A stretch of DNA of 64,000 nt from Nucisporomicrobium flavum (lineage in GTDB: Bacteria; Actinomycetota; Actinomycetes; Mycobacteriales; Micromonosporaceae), in the NCBI RefSeq assembly GCF_016464385.1, contig NZ_JADMLH010000001.1, positions 310,001 through 374,000 on the forward strand, read 5' to 3'. This document shows, one piece after another, positions 52,430-62,514 of this stretch; the first letter of the stretch is position 1, and every line of letters starts with the position of its first letter. Made by a program: the position numbers and the translations under genes. The notes beneath the pieces were generated by a model. That model had not been told where the DNA came from. It searched no databases and saw only the letters and a list, made by a program, of their open reading frames with translations.

Positions 52430-54041
52430 CCGACACCGGGTCGCTGATCGCGCTCTCGTTGCCGGAGCGGTCCAGGCCGCTGAGGCAGTAGGTGGCGGCG
52501 CCCGCCGGGGGCGCCGGGTCGACCGCGTCCTGCTTGCCGGCCCGGCCCGTGGCCACCAGGTTCGCCGCCGCGCCGTCGACCCGGTAGAGCGCCCACGACA
52601 CCGGCTCGGTGCCGCCGCGGGCCTGCCATTCCACGGCGACCTTCCCATCGGTACGGCGGGCAGCGGTCGCCCGGGGCGCCTCGGGCGGTCGCAGCGGCAG
52701 CCGGCGCATCGTGGGCACCAGCGCAGGCGTCGCGTAGTGCTTCGTCCGGTACCGGGTCACCGCGCCCAGGCGGTCCTCACGGATCTGCTTGGCGCTGAAG
52801 TGCACGCTGCCCTGCACGCCGTACCGGTCGTTGAGGGCGAGCTGGCGCTCGATCTGGTCGGGCTGCTTCCACGGGCCCTTCTCGCCGACGCGGTAGTCGC
52901 CCTGGCCGATGTAGAGCTGCACGCCGGTGCCCTTGACCAGCGCCGACCACCACGGCAGGACCTTGGCGTAGTCGGCCTTGTCGAAGCCGATCGCCCAGTA
53001 CAGCTGCGGGACGATGTAGTCCAGCCAGCGTTCGCGTACCCATCTGCGGGTGTCGGCGTAGATCGCGTCGTAGCTCTCCAGGCCGTTGGAGTCCGAGCCG
53101 GCCGGATCGGTCGCCTTGTTGCGCCAGATGCCGAACGGGCTGATGCCGAACTTCACCCACGGCTTGAGCTCGCGGATCCGCTCGCTCATCTCCCGCACCA
53201 GCGTGTCGACGTTCTGCCGCCGCCAGTCCGCCCGGCTCAGCGACTTGTCGGCCCGCTTCGCGAAGCTGGCGCCGTCACGGAACTCGTTCCCGCCGCCCTC
53301 CGGGTACGGGTAGAAGAAGTCGTCGAAGTGCACGCCGTCCACGTCGTACTTCCCGACCGCCTCGAGCATGGCGTCCTCGACGAACCGGCGCGCGGCCGGG
53401 TTGCCCGGGTCGAAGTACAGCCGGGCGGTCTTGCCGTCCGGGTAGGAGATGGCCCAGTCCCGGTGCTTGAGCAGCGGATGGTTGGGCGCGAGCTTGGCGA
53501 AGTCGGCGCCGGGCCCGGCCGGGGCGGGCTGGCTCCCCCGGTACGGGTTGAACCAGGCGTGGAACTCCAGGTTGCGCGCGTGCGCCTCGGCGACCATGAA
53601 CTCCATCGGGTCCCAGCCCGGCGAGCGGCCGTCGCGTTTCCCGGTGAGCCACTCCGACCAGGGCGCGTACGCCGAGGGCCAGAACGCGTCCCCGGACGGC
53701 CGCACATGCACGAAGATCGCGTTGTGGTGCTGGGCGACCGCCAGGTCGAGCCAGCGCAGGTACTCGGCCTGCACCTGCTCCTTCGGCAGCCCCGGCCGGC
53801 TCGGCCAGTCGATGTTCATGACCGTGGTCAGCCACATCCCCCGCAGCTCGCGGGTCGCCCGCACCGGCACGGTCCCGCAGCGGCCCGGCGCGCCCGCGGC
53901 GGGCACGGCCTCCTGACCGGCGATCGGCGCGGGATCGGGCTCCTCGTAGGTGGCGGCGCGCAGCAGCCCGAGGCCGAGCACGGCGACGCCGAGCAGGACG
54001 GCGGCGAGGATCAGGATGAGCCGGGCGGGGGGACGGGGCAC
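52419..54041 (-). CDS. secreted/anchored GH10-like (DUF187) glycosyl hydrolase
   Basis: 540-aa protein with an N-terminal membrane anchor or signal (LILILAAVLLGVAVLGLGLL), then a TIM-barrel domain of the glycosyl hydrolase-like 10 family (ELRGMWLTTVMNIDWPSRPG, FVHVRPSGDAFWPSAYAPWS, FHAWFNPYR, YDVDGVHFDDFFYPYP, ISPFGIWRN) and a C-terminal fibronectin-III-like segment (PRATAARRTDGKVAVEWQA). It should act on envelope or extracellular glycans. GTG start at 54041; 31 bp from the divergent oxidoreductase gene. Confidence 0.87.
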   Translation of the reverse strand: MPRPPARLILILAAVLLGVAVLGLGLLRAATYEEPDPAPIAGQEAVPAAGAPGRCGTVPVRATRELRGMWLTTVMNIDWPSRPGLPKEQVQAEYLRWLDLAVAQHHNAIFVHVRPSGDAFWPSAYAPWSEWLTGKRDGRSPGWDPMEFMVAEAHARNLEFHAWFNPYRGSQPAPAGPGADFAKLAPNHPLLKHRDWAISYPDGKTARLYFDPGNPAARRFVEDAMLEAVGKYDVDGVHFDDFFYPYPEGGGNEFRDGASFAKRADKSLSRADWRRQNVDTLVREMSERIRELKPWVKFGISPFGIWRNKATDPAGSDSNGLESYDAIYADTRRWVRERWLDYIVPQLYWAIGFDKADYAKVLPWWSALVKGTGVQLYIGQGDYRVGEKGPWKQPDQIERQLALNDRYGVQGSVHFSAKQIREDRLGAVTRYRTKHYATPALVPTMRRLPLRPPEAPRATAARRTDGKVAVEWQARGGTEPVSWALYRVDGAAANLVATGRAGKQDAVDPAPPAGAATYCLSGLDRSGNESAISDPVSVSP

Positions 54042-54060
54042 CCACCCAGTGTGCCCGCTC

Positions 54061-54066
54061 TAGGGT
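54061..54066 (+). promoter_or_regulatory. -10-like box for the FAD oxidoreductase gene
   Basis: TAGGGT six bases before the ATG at 54073 (leaderless type). Confidence 0.4.
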
Positions 54067-54072
54067 CGGGTC

Positions 54073-54972
54073 ATGAATGTGGTCGTTGTCGGGGCGGGGA
54101 TCGCCGGGCTGTCGTGCGCCCGTGAGCTGGCACAACACGGCGTGCAAGCACGGGTTCTGGAACGCGGCCGGGTGGTCGGGGGGCGGCTGGCCAGCAAGCG
54201 CTACGGCGACCGGTACGCCGACATCGGCGCCGCGTACCTTGTCGCGGACGACCCGGACTTCGCCGCGCTCGCCGAGGCGTGGCGGGCCCGCGGGCTGGCG
54301 CGGCCGTGGACCGACACCCTCGCCGTCTTCCCCGGCGACCCGTCGACCGGGCCGATGCGGTGGGCCGCGCCCGGCGGTCTGCGCTCACTCGCCGCCGACC
54401 TGGCCGAGGGCCTGGACGTACGCCTGGACAGCGAGGTGACCGCGGTCCCGGACGACGCCGACGCGGTGGTCCTGGCGATGCCGGGGCCGCAGGCGTTGCG
54501 CCTGGACCCGCCCGCCGCGGTCGCCGACGCCGCCCGGCGGCAGGTGTGGCAGCCCGTGATCACGGCGGTGCTGGCGTACCCGGAGCGGTCCTGGGCCGAT
54601 TTCCACGGCGCGTTCGTCAACGACCACCCGGTGCTGGCCACGGTCTGCGACGACGGCGACCGGCGCGGCGACCGTGCCCCCGTCCTGGTCGCCCACTCGA
54701 CGTCCGCCGTGGCCCGCGAGCACCTGAGCGACCCCACGGCCGCCGGCCCCCTGCTGGCGGCGGCCACCGGGGAGCTGCTCGGCATCCCCGCGCAACCCGA
54801 GGTGCACGTCCACCGCTGGACCTACGCCCAGCCGGCCCCGGGCGGCGGCCCGTACGCGACCGACGGCCGGGTGTGGCTCGCGGGTGACGCGTTCGGCAAA
54901 CCGCGCGTCCAGACGGCGTGGCTGTCCGGACGCGCGGTGGCGCGGGCGCTGCTTCAGAGCAGCGAGCGGTAG
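54073..54972 (+). CDS. FAD-dependent amine-oxidase/renalase-like oxidoreductase
   Basis: 299-aa flavoprotein. The dinucleotide-binding motif [20 protein letters not shown] and the RxGGR-like [12 protein letters not shown] open the protein, DIGAAYL follows, and the C-terminal flavin motif is [20 protein letters not shown]. This layout matches renalase-like NAD(P)/FAD proteins of bacteria; substrate unknown. The last 19 bases overlap the convergent glgA gene. Confidence 0.85.
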   Translation: MNVVVVGAGIAGLSCARELAQHGVQARVLERGRVVGGRLASKRYGDRYADIGAAYLVADDPDFAALAEAWRARGLARPWTDTLAVFPGDPSTGPMRWAAPGGLRSLAADLAEGLDVRLDSEVTAVPDDADAVVLAMPGPQALRLDPPAAVADAARRQVWQPVITAVLAYPERSWADFHGAFVNDHPVLATVCDDGDRRGDRAPVLVAHSTSAVAREHLSDPTAAGPLLAAATGELLGIPAQPEVHVHRWTYAQPAPGGGPYATDGRVWLAGDAFGKPRVQTAWLSGRAVARALLQSSER

Positions 54973-56177
54973 ACCTCGAGGGTGTCCTGCGCGATCGTCG
55001 ACCAGGAGAACTTCTCCACCGCACGGCGGCGCCCGGCCAGGCCCATCTGCTCGGCGCGCGCCGGGTCCTCGATGAGCTTGCGCATCGCCGCGGTCAGGTC
55101 CGCGACGAACCGCTCCGGGTCGACCGGGGTGCCGGTGCCGTCGGACAGCTGCTCGATCGGCACGAGCAGGCCCGTCTCACCGTCGGCGACCACCTCGGGG
55201 ATGCCGCCGGTGGCCGTGGCCACGACGGCGGTCTCGCAGGCCATGGCCTCCAGGTTGACGATGCCCATGGGCTCGTAGATCGACGGGCAGACGAACACCG
55301 TCGCGTGGGTGAGGACCTGCACGACCTCCTGCTTGGGCAGCATCTCCTGCACCCAGATCACGCCGTGCTCGTCGCGGGCGGCGCGCAGCTCCCGGGCCAG
55401 GCCCTCCACCTCGGCGGCGATCTCCGGGGTGTCCGGCGCGCCGGCCAGCAGCACGATCTGCGTCTCGGCCGGCAGGTCCCGGCACGCCCGCATCAGGTAC
55501 GGCAGGCCCTTCTGCCGGGTGATGCGCCCGACGAAGACGACGCTCGGGCGGTTCAGGTCGATGCCGAGGCGCTCGACGACGTCGGTGCCGCGGTCCGGCG
55601 CGTACTGCTCGGTGTCGATGCCGTTGTAGACCACGCGGATGCGGTCCGGGTCGACACCCGGGTACGCCGTCAGCACGTCCCGCTTCATCCCGCCGGAGAC
55701 CGCGATGACGGCGTCCGCGGCCTCGATGGCGGTGCGCTCGCAGAACGAGGAGAGCGCGTACCCGCCGCCGAGCTGCTCGGCCTTCCACGGGCGCAGCGGC
55801 TCCAGGCTGTGCGTGGTGACCACGTGCGGGACGCCGTACAGCAGCTTGGCGGTGTGGCCGGCGAAGTTCGCGTACCAGGTGTGGCTGTGCACTATGTGCG
55901 TACCGTCGGCGCCCGCGGCCATCTCCAGGTCGACGCCCATCGTGCGCAGCGCCGCGTTGGCTCCGGCGAGCCCGGCGGGGTCCGGGTACGCGGTGACGCC
56001 CGGCTCGTCGCGCTTGCCGCCGAAGCAGTGCACCCGCACGTCGGCGAGGTCGCGCAGGTCCCGGGCGAGGTACTCGACGTGCACGCCGGCGCCGCCGTAC
56101 ACCTCCGGCGGGTACTCCCGGGTGAACAGGTCGACGCGGAGGCTGTCGCTGGCGGGTTTCGTACGCGAGTCGGTCAC
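54954..56177 (-). CDS. glgA: GT4 glycogen synthase / maltose-1-phosphate synthase
   Basis: 407-aa glycosyltransferase of the actinobacterial GT4 GlgA group, shown in Mycobacterium to act as GlgM, making maltose 1-phosphate from ADP-glucose. [62 protein letters not shown] and the [20 protein letters not shown] nucleotide-binding motif are present. GTG start at 56177. Divergent from glgC with 60 bp between, an arrangement common in actinobacteria. Confidence 0.92.
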   Translation of the reverse strand: MTDSRTKPASDSLRVDLFTREYPPEVYGGAGVHVEYLARDLRDLADVRVHCFGGKRDEPGVTAYPDPAGLAGANAALRTMGVDLEMAAGADGTHIVHSHTWYANFAGHTAKLLYGVPHVVTTHSLEPLRPWKAEQLGGGYALSSFCERTAIEAADAVIAVSGGMKRDVLTAYPGVDPDRIRVVYNGIDTEQYAPDRGTDVVERLGIDLNRPSVVFVGRITRQKGLPYLMRACRDLPAETQIVLLAGAPDTPEIAAEVEGLARELRAARDEHGVIWVQEMLPKQEVVQVLTHATVFVCPSIYEPMGIVNLEAMACETAVVATATGGIPEVVADGETGLLVPIEQLSDGTGTPVDPERFVADLTAAMRKLIEDPARAEQMGLAGRRRAVEKFSWSTIAQDTLEVYRSLL

Positions 56178-56237
56178 GTGACGCAGAATAAGCCTTTCGA
56201 CTGGCGTGAGCGCGGCAGGAAAGTTAGCGTCTCGGTC

Positions 56238-57470
56238 ATGGCTGTCAAGGTGCTCGCGATCGTTCTGGCAGGTGGCGAAGGCAAGCGCCTGATGCCCCTC
56301 ACCGCGGACCGGGCCAAGCCCGGCGTCCCGTTCGGCGGCGTCTATCGCATGATCGACTTCGTGCTGTCGAATCTCGCCAACGGCGGCTTCCTGAAGATCG
56401 TCGTGCTGACCCAGTACAAGTCGCACTCGCTCGACCGGCACATCACCAAGACGTGGCGGATGTCGACGCTGCTGGGCAACTACGTGACCCCGGTGCCGGC
56501 GCAGCAGCGGCTCGGCCCGCGCTGGTTCGCCGGCTCGGCGGACGCGATCTACCAGAGCCTCAACCTCATCAACGACGAGAACCCCGACTACGTCATCGTC
56601 TTCGGCGCGGACCACATCTACCGCATGGACCCGAAGCAGATGGTCAACGACCACATCGCCTCGGGCGCGGCCGTGACCGTCGCCGGCATCCGCCAGCCCA
56701 AGTCGATGTCCGACCAGTTCGGCGTCATCGACGTGGCCGAGGACGGCAAGCGCATCCGGGCGTTCCGGGAGAAGCCCACGGACGTCGACGGGCTGCCCGA
56801 CTCCCCCGACGAGATCTACGCGTCGATGGGCAACTACGTGTTCACCACCCGCGCGCTGTGCGAGGCGGTGTCGGCGGACGCGCAGAACCCCGACAGCAAG
56901 CACGACATGGGCGGCAACATCATCCCGATGCTGGTCGAGCGGGGCGAGGCGAACGTCTACGACTTCCGCGACAACGAGGTGCCGGGCAGCACCGACCGCG
57001 ACCGCGGCTACTGGCGCGACGTGGGAACCCTGGACTCGTTCTACGAGGCCCACATGGACCTCATCGCCACGCTGCCGGTGTTCAACCTCTACAACATGGA
57101 CTGGCCGATCTTCACCAACCACGGCTCGTGGCCGCCGGCGAAGTTCGTGCACGACTACGACGACCGGCAGGGCCGCGCCGTCGAGTCGATGATCTCCCCC
57201 GGCGTGGTGGTGTCCGGCTCGCTCGTCGAGAACTCGGTGATCTCCCCCAACGTGCGGGTGAACTCCTGGGCGCACGTGGAGAACTCGGTGCTCATGGAGG
57301 GCGTGCAGGTGGGCCGGCGGTCGATCATCCGCAACGCCATCATCGACAAGAACGTGGTGGTGCCGGAGGGCGCGCAGATCGGCGTCGACCTGGAACGCGA
57401 CCGCAAGCTGTACACGGTCAGCGACGGCGGCATCGTGGTGATCGGCAAGGGCCAGAAGGTGGAGCTGTAG
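56238..57470 (+). CDS. glgC: glucose-1-phosphate adenylyltransferase
   Basis: 410-aa enzyme making ADP-glucose for alpha-glucan synthesis. [71 protein letters not shown] and the C-terminal beta-helix ([20 protein letters not shown]) are all present. It supplies the divergent glgA product with substrate. ATG at 56238 follows GGAAAG about 18 bases upstream; start is supported by the conserved N-terminus. Confidence 0.97.
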   Translation: MAVKVLAIVLAGGEGKRLMPLTADRAKPGVPFGGVYRMIDFVLSNLANGGFLKIVVLTQYKSHSLDRHITKTWRMSTLLGNYVTPVPAQQRLGPRWFAGSADAIYQSLNLINDENPDYVIVFGADHIYRMDPKQMVNDHIASGAAVTVAGIRQPKSMSDQFGVIDVAEDGKRIRAFREKPTDVDGLPDSPDEIYASMGNYVFTTRALCEAVSADAQNPDSKHDMGGNIIPMLVERGEANVYDFRDNEVPGSTDRDRGYWRDVGTLDSFYEAHMDLIATLPVFNLYNMDWPIFTNHGSWPPAKFVHDYDDRQGRAVESMISPGVVVSGSLVENSVISPNVRVNSWAHVENSVLMEGVQVGRRSIIRNAIIDKNVVVPEGAQIGVDLERDRKLYTVSDGGIVVIGKGQKVEL

Positions 57471-57492
57471 GACGGCCTCGGCGCGGCCGGGC

Positions 57493-58515
57493 TCACCCCC
57501 GGTCGCGCAGCGTCTCCGAGGGGCTGATGCCGTACCGGGCCCGGTAGGCGCCCGCGAAACGTCCCAGGTGGGTGAAGCCCCACCGGTGCGCCACCTCGCT
57601 GACGCTGACCTTGCCCTTGTCGGCCCGGGTCAGCTCGGCGTGCACCCCTTCCAGGCGCAGCCGGCGCAGGTACGTCAGCGGCGGCACCCCCACGTGCTGG
57701 CGGAACGACTCCTGCAGCACGCGGATGCCGACCCCGGCGATGCCGGCCAGGTCGGCGGCGGTGAACTGGCGGCCCGGCTCGGCGTGCATCGCGTCCAGGG
57801 TGCGTTTGACCGTACGGGGCCGGCGGGCGGTCGGCTGCCCGGGCACCCCGGTGCCGTCCGGCTGCTCCACGGCGCACGCCAGCCCGCTGATGGCCAGGTC
57901 ACGCCACTTGTGGACGAGCCACGGCACGGTGGACAGGCCGTCGGGCTCGCGCAGCTCCGCGTGCAGCAGCCGGATCAGCGCCATCCAGCTGCGTCCGGGG
58001 CCCGCGGCCAGCCCGAACGTCGCGAGCAGCGGCTGCGGCGGCCCGTCCCGCAGCTCCAGCACGGCCTCCAGCTCGCGCTCGAACGCCAGCCGCTCCACCT
58101 TGACGCTGAACAGCCGGCAGTCCGGCGACCAGCGCAGGTCGATGGCGCCGGTGGGCTGGAACACCGCGGCCCGGCCCGGGTCCGCCGTGGTGGCGGCCCC
58201 GCGATGCATCACCTGCACCGTGCCGGTCAGCGGCGCCAGCACGTGGTACGCGGTCCGCAGGTCACCGATCCCGACGCACAGCTCGACGCCGTAGCTGATG
58301 TCGCCGATCGTCAGCGGTCCGGTGTGCACCACCTCGCCGGCGAACGCGAAGCCGTCGATGCCGCCCGCGGGTTTCACCTCGAGCGGGCCGTAGAACACCC
58401 GGCGGCAGAACGCGCCGGCCTCCTCGACGTCGGTCGTGCGCAACGCGTACCGGGCCGGCACATCAGCGTCCGGCGCCGCGCCGGGGTCCGCCCCGGCCGC
58501 CCCTGCCGTGTCCAT
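57493..58515 (-). CDS. AraC-family transcriptional regulator
   Basis: 340-aa regulator with an N-terminal sensory region of the AraC-binding-like 2 type (RTTDVEEAGAFCRRVFYGPL) and a C-terminal AraC HTH (FTAADLAGIAGVGIRVLQES, LRRLRLEGVHAELTR, SVSEVAHRWGFTHLGRFAGA, RYGISPSETLR). Target genes are unknown; the DUF4331 operon ends 37 bp upstream on the same strand. A TAGGGT box six bases before the ATG suggests a leaderless transcript. Confidence 0.9.
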   Translation of the reverse strand: MDTAGAAGADPGAAPDADVPARYALRTTDVEEAGAFCRRVFYGPLEVKPAGGIDGFAFAGEVVHTGPLTIGDISYGVELCVGIGDLRTAYHVLAPLTGTVQVMHRGAATTADPGRAAVFQPTGAIDLRWSPDCRLFSVKVERLAFERELEAVLELRDGPPQPLLATFGLAAGPGRSWMALIRLLHAELREPDGLSTVPWLVHKWRDLAISGLACAVEQPDGTGVPGQPTARRPRTVKRTLDAMHAEPGRQFTAADLAGIAGVGIRVLQESFRQHVGVPPLTYLRRLRLEGVHAELTRADKGKVSVSEVAHRWGFTHLGRFAGAYRARYGISPSETLRDRG

Positions 58516-58521
58516 CCGCTC

Positions 58522-58527
58522 ACCCTA
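58522..58527 (-). promoter_or_regulatory. -10-like box for the AraC-family gene
   Basis: TAGGGT on the minus strand six bases before the ATG at 58515. Confidence 0.4.
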
Positions 58528-58551
58528 GACCGACAGGGGCGTCACCGCCTG

Positions 58552-58893
58552 TTACAGATTGACGTCCGGCGGCCAGGTGTACTCCGTGACGGCGCCGCCG
58601 GAGACGTCCACCTCGGCGAGCGGGGTGACCGGGTCGCGCCAGACGACGTACCGGCCGCCGGGCAGGCCGTCGATGACGACGCTGAACAGCACGCCGTCGC
58701 GGACGTAGCGGGCCCGGACCGCGGCGTGGGTCCGGTGCGACGGGTCGTCGACCGGGCTCACCTCGATCTCGTGCCCGTGCAGGCTGCCCGGGGTGTGGAT
58801 GACGAGGGCGCCGATCCCGGCCCCGATGTTGAGCACCACGGTGCCCTGCCCGGACGGGGCGAGGGTGTGGTGGTGATGCACGCCGACACTCAC
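58552..58893 (-). CDS. hypothetical protein of the DUF4331 operon
   Basis: 113-aa soluble protein with VHHHHTLAPSGQGTVVLNIG near the N-terminus, a beta-rich middle (GALVIHTPGSLHGHEIEVSP) and GLPGGRYVVWRDPVTPLAEV. The run of four His is natural and could bind metal. No family assigned. It starts GTG at 58893, 4 bp after the DUF4331 stop, so it is the last gene of that operon. Confidence 0.7.
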   Translation of the reverse strand: MSVGVHHHHTLAPSGQGTVVLNIGAGIGALVIHTPGSLHGHEIEVSPVDDPSHRTHAAVRARYVRDGVLFSVVIDGLPGGRYVVWRDPVTPLAEVDVSGGAVTEYTWPPDVNL

Positions 58894-58897
58894 GAGA

Positions 58898-60301
58898 TCA
58901 GTCCTTGCCCGAGGGGGTGTTGAAGCCGTCGAACGGCACGCCGAGGTACGGGAACTTCTTGAGCAGCTTCGAGCTGACGTCCTTGGCGCTCAGGCCCTGC
59001 TCGACCTGCGCCGCGGCGGCGTCGGGCTTGAACTTCTCGTCGACCAGCGGCACCGTGACGCCGGCGATGGCCCGCAGCGAGATGGACACGACGTCGTCGG
59101 CGGGACGCCGCCCGTTCGGGAAGCCGGCCAGGTCGCCGCCGAGGAGCCCGAACGCGTTCTCGTCCTTGGCCGGCGGCACCGCGGTGTTCAGCCGCAGCAT
59201 GTCGGCCTGGGTGTCGCCGGTGTTGTTCTGGAACTCGTCGATGAGCCCGTCGGGGATGCCGGTGAGCAGGATCGCCACCAGGTCCGCGCGCGCGGTGCCC
59301 GCCTTGTTGAGCTCCGCCAGGTTGTCGAACACCCCCGGGTAGAGCACCGGGAGCAGCTGGCCCAGCTCGGGCTTCTCGACGAACTCGGCGAACCGCTTGT
59401 CCTCGCTGGGCGGCAGGCTGTTCCACAGGTCCTTCTGCGCCATCGGCACGATGACCTCGTTGAACAGCGGGTTACCGAGCCGCGAGACCTGAACCTGCGG
59501 GCCGACGTACACGTCGTCGTTGTTCTTGGCGCCGTGCCGGACCTGCACCTGGCGGCGGCTCGCCGACGTCCACACGCCGACGACGGCGCCCGGGTCGCGG
59601 CCGCGTACCTTCTTCTTGCCGTCCTTGCGCACCATGTGCAGCGGCAGCTGGACGGCGATGGAGTGCACGTTCGTCTTGTCGGTGGCGTTGACCGCCTTGC
59701 CGGCGTAGTTGAACAGCTTCTGCCCGACGAGGTGCTTGTCCTGGAACGGGCGCAGCGTGCCTAGGTCGAAGATCGCGCCGAGGTCGACGAAGAACGGGTC
59801 GGCCCGCTGCCCGGCGAAGACCTTCTCGCCGGTCTTGAGCTTGTGCACCGCGTCCTCGGCGAGCTTGTCGTAGTCGGGGATCGACAGCGGCCCGACGTTG
59901 CACGGCGGGCAGGGCAGCTTCTCGGCGAGCACGGTGTGCTTGCCGCTGGCGTCCACCCGGGTCACCGAATAGAACTGCCGCCGGTTCCAGTTCTCGCTGT
60001 CCAGCGATTCGATGGGACCGGTGTTGTACAGGAACGTCTTGTCGTTGCGCAGTTCGGTACGGAAACGGAACTGGTACGTCAGATCCGGCCGGCCGTCACC
60101 GTTCTTGTCGACGTGGATCTCGTACAGCACGTCGTCGCCGAACTCGAAGAAGTTGGGGCCGCTCGCCGGCAGCTGCAGCGGCACGTAGTTCGCGATCAGC
60201 GTGACCGTGTCCGGGTGGTCCGGGCTGACGAAGGCGTACAGGTCGGAACTGTCTGCCACCGGGTCCTTGCTGATCTCCGGGGCTTCGCGGTGCGAGGACA
60301 T
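58898..60301 (-). CDS. DUF4331 family protein
   Basis: 467-aa protein matching the DUF4331 family from its first residues: MSSHREAPEISKDPVADSSD, YAFVSPDHPDTVTLIANYVP, NFFEFGDDVLYEIHVDKNGD and the later GRDPGAVVGVWTSASRRQV, VPMAQKDLWNSLPP, NGRRPADDVVSISLRA. Function is unknown. SHREAP at the N-terminus is typical; no signal peptide is visible, so export would need another route. It lies between an exported small protein gene (15 bp upstream) and the 113-aa gene. Confidence 0.88.
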   Translation of the reverse strand: MSSHREAPEISKDPVADSSDLYAFVSPDHPDTVTLIANYVPLQLPASGPNFFEFGDDVLYEIHVDKNGDGRPDLTYQFRFRTELRNDKTFLYNTGPIESLDSENWNRRQFYSVTRVDASGKHTVLAEKLPCPPCNVGPLSIPDYDKLAEDAVHKLKTGEKVFAGQRADPFFVDLGAIFDLGTLRPFQDKHLVGQKLFNYAGKAVNATDKTNVHSIAVQLPLHMVRKDGKKKVRGRDPGAVVGVWTSASRRQVQVRHGAKNNDDVYVGPQVQVSRLGNPLFNEVIVPMAQKDLWNSLPPSEDKRFAEFVEKPELGQLLPVLYPGVFDNLAELNKAGTARADLVAILLTGIPDGLIDEFQNNTGDTQADMLRLNTAVPPAKDENAFGLLGGDLAGFPNGRRPADDVVSISLRAIAGVTVPLVDEKFKPDAAAAQVEQGLSAKDVSSKLLKKFPYLGVPFDGFNTPSGKD

Positions 60302-60316
60302 GGTTTGCCTTTCCGG

Positions 60317-60595
60317 TCAGCGCTTGACGGCTTTGAGCAGCTTCTTCGCCAGGTCGGCGTCGGTGATCGTGACCTTCCTGCCACCGGTGAAGAGGTCGAA
60401 GGTGCCCTTCTTCGCGTCGCGCAGCGACAGCACCAGCGGCTCCGAGTCGCCGGCTCCGGAGCCCTTCTCACCGGCGAGGCTCAGCCCCGCCACGCCGGCC
60501 ACGGAGGCGCCGACGCCCGCGGTGGCGGCGATCGCGAGAACCCGGCGGCGCGACAGGCGGGAAACCGCCCGCGTGCCGTAGTGGACACGACTCAT
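60317..60595 (-). CDS. small exported protein with Tat-like signal
   Basis: 92-aa protein. The N-terminus VSRLSRRRVLAIAATAGVGA contains an S-R-R-R-V-L core like a twin-arginine motif followed by a hydrophobic stretch, so a Tat or Sec exported or membrane-anchored product is likely. The mature part (LRDAKKGTFDLFTGGRKVTI, TDADLAKKLLKAVKR) has no known motif. First gene of the DUF4331 operon. Confidence 0.65.
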   Translation of the reverse strand: MSRVHYGTRAVSRLSRRRVLAIAATAGVGASVAGVAGLSLAGEKGSGAGDSEPLVLSLRDAKKGTFDLFTGGRKVTITDADLAKKLLKAVKR

Positions 60596-60768
60596 GCTCG
60601 GCCTTTCGTCATGCGCCCGGAGGCGCGCGAATCGTTCTCGGTTCCCGGACAGCCATCAGTACGAAGCGATCTCCGTGGCGGTTCAAAGCTTTTTTCCAGG
60701 AAAGGTTCCGCACAGGTTCGGTTCGTCCCGTCGCGGGCCCTTCGCCGCGCGCGTGCGACGATGCATCG

Positions 60769-61224
60769 GTGCCGACCGACCAGTTCAGCCACGCGTTCAC
60801 CGTGGCCGCCCCCGCCGACAGGATCTACGCGCACCTGAGCGCCCCGGAGAGCTACGTGGGGCTGTCCCCGCTGGTGGTGGCCGTCCGCGACGTCCGGCGC
60901 GAGGGCGACGCGGTGTCGTACGTGGCGGTGGAGCGGTTCAAGCTCGGCCCGCTGCACTGGGACAACCCGATCCGGGTGCGGATGACCTTCCCGGAGCCGG
61001 GGCGCCGGCTGGTCAGCGACGTCCGCAGCCCGGGCTGGGTCCGGCTGATCGCCACTGTGGACCTCACCGCCGAGGGCGACGGTACGCGGGTGACCGAGTC
61101 GGTCTCCGTCACGTACCCGTGGATCCTGCGGTCCTTCGTGGTCGGTCAGGCACGGTCCGTGCAGCGGGCGCGCGCCGCCGAGCTCACCCGCCGGATGGAG
61201 GCCGCACCGAGCCCGGCCGGCTGA
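60769..61224 (+). CDS. SRPBCC (START-like) domain protein
   Basis: 151-aa lipid/ligand-binding fold protein: FSHAFTVAAPADRIYAHLSA, VERFKLGPLHWDNPIRVRMT, RLIATVDLTAEGDGTRVTES. Members bind hydrophobic ligands or act as cyclases/aromatases; no polyketide gene is near. GTG start at 60769. The 3' end overlaps a convergent truncated MFS gene by 41 bp. Confidence 0.82.
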   Translation: MPTDQFSHAFTVAAPADRIYAHLSAPESYVGLSPLVVAVRDVRREGDAVSYVAVERFKLGPLHWDNPIRVRMTFPEPGRRLVSDVRSPGWVRLIATVDLTAEGDGTRVTESVSVTYPWILRSFVVGQARSVQRARAAELTRRMEAAPSPAG

Positions 61225-61831
61225 ACCGGTCGGCACCCCGGCCGCGGCGGCGGATCGTGGAGGCGGCCGCCGCGAAGGTCTCCCCGGCGAGCGCGAGGGC
61301 GACGACCGCCAGCCCGAGCGCCATCGCCGCGGACGGGCCGGCCCGGCGCAGCACGGCGGGCGCCACCGTGGACACCGCGGCGACCGCGATGCTGAAGACC
61401 AGGAAGACGGCGCCGCTGCCGCCCGCGGTGACGCCGAGGGCCTCCTGGAGGAACAGGGTGCCCACCACGGCGGCCCCGCCCGTGGTGGCGGTCAGCACGG
61501 ACGCGACCGCCACCCCCGCCCCCGCGAGGGTCCACCAGCCGAGCGCCCGGCCGCGGCCCGGGCCGTCGGGCACGGCGATGACCCGCCGCCCGGCGAGGTC
61601 CGCGGCGCGCCCGCCGAGCACGAGCAGCGAGCCGAAGACCAGCGCGTAGACCGCGGCGGCCCAGGACAGCGCCGGCGCACCGAGGCCCAGATCGCGCTGG
61701 ATGGCGGCCAGGGCCACGATCAGCAGCGTGACGCCCACGACGTCCACGAACTGGACGAAGCAGGCGACGGCGACGACGGCACGGGCGCGGGCGGCCATGC
61801 GGGTGCCGTACCCGATCGGCGAGCCGCTCAT
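61184..61831 (-). pseudogene. internally deleted MFS drug-exporter-type gene
   Basis: 215-aa open frame with an N-terminal MFS start (ACFVQFVDVVGVTLLIVALA, WAAAVYALVFGSLLVLGGRA, ADLAGRR) that jumps directly to VIAVPDGPGRGRALGWWTLA, a segment that in 14-helix exporters lies about 70 residues later, and continues to AVVGTLFLQEALG and SAAMALGLAVVALALAGETF before ending. At under half the family length it cannot form the usual 12-14 helix carrier. An in-frame deletion remnant is most likely; a short functional protein is not excluded. Confidence 0.6.
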
Positions 61832-61869
61832 GCTGGCCCGGCGGCCCGTGGATGGCGCAGGATCGGGTC

Positions 61870-62514
61870 ATGTCCGTCGATCCGCACCTCGCGCCGCACT
61901 GGGCCGGCAGCGCCCTCGTGACCATCGACATGCAGCGGGACTTCCTGTCCGAGAGCCCGTACGGCCTCGCCGGCACCACCGAGATCGTCCCGGCCCTGCG
62001 CGAGCTCGTCGACGCGTTCCGGGCCGCCCGCCGCCCGGTGGTGCACATCGTGCGGCTCTACGCCGGCGAGGACGTGGACCTGGTCCGGCGCTCGCTGATC
62101 GGCGGCGGCGCGGACATGGTCCGTCCCGGCAGCAAGGGGCGGCTGCTCGCGCCGGGCCTGCTGATCGGCGACGGCCCCGGCCTCGACGACGACCTGCTCC
62201 TCGGCGGGGCGCCGCAACCGCTCGGCCCGCACGAGTACGCACTCTTCAAGCCGCGCTGGGGCGCCTTCTACCGGACCCCGCTGGACGATCTGCTGCGCGG
62301 GTGGGGCGTCGACACCGTCGTGTTCGCCGGCTGCAACCTGCCCAACTGCCCGCGGGCGAGCATCGTCCAGGCCAGCGAGCGCGACTACCGGGTGGTGCTG
62401 GCCACCGACGCCATCTCGCAGGCCTCGGAGCAGGGCTTCCGCGAGGTGGCCGGGCTGGGCGTCGTGCTGCTGGACGTCGCGACGATCACCGCACGGCTCG
62501 AAGGAACGCGTTGA
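61870..62514 (+). CDS. isochorismatase-like cysteine hydrolase
   Basis: 214-aa enzyme of the isochorismatase/nicotinamidase fold. The catalytic triad is visible: D20 in LVTIDMQRDFL, Lys in ALFKPRWGAFYRTPL and Cys in VFAGCNLPNCPRAS. Substrate unknown (amides or isochorismate-type ethers). ATG at 61870; its last 29 bases overlap the convergent peptidase gene. Confidence 0.87.
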   Translation: MSVDPHLAPHWAGSALVTIDMQRDFLSESPYGLAGTTEIVPALRELVDAFRAARRPVVHIVRLYAGEDVDLVRRSLIGGGADMVRPGSKGRLLAPGLLIGDGPGLDDDLLLGGAPQPLGPHEYALFKPRWGAFYRTPLDDLLRGWGVDTVVFAGCNLPNCPRASIVQASERDYRVVLATDAISQASEQGFREVAGLGVVLLDVATITARLEGTR

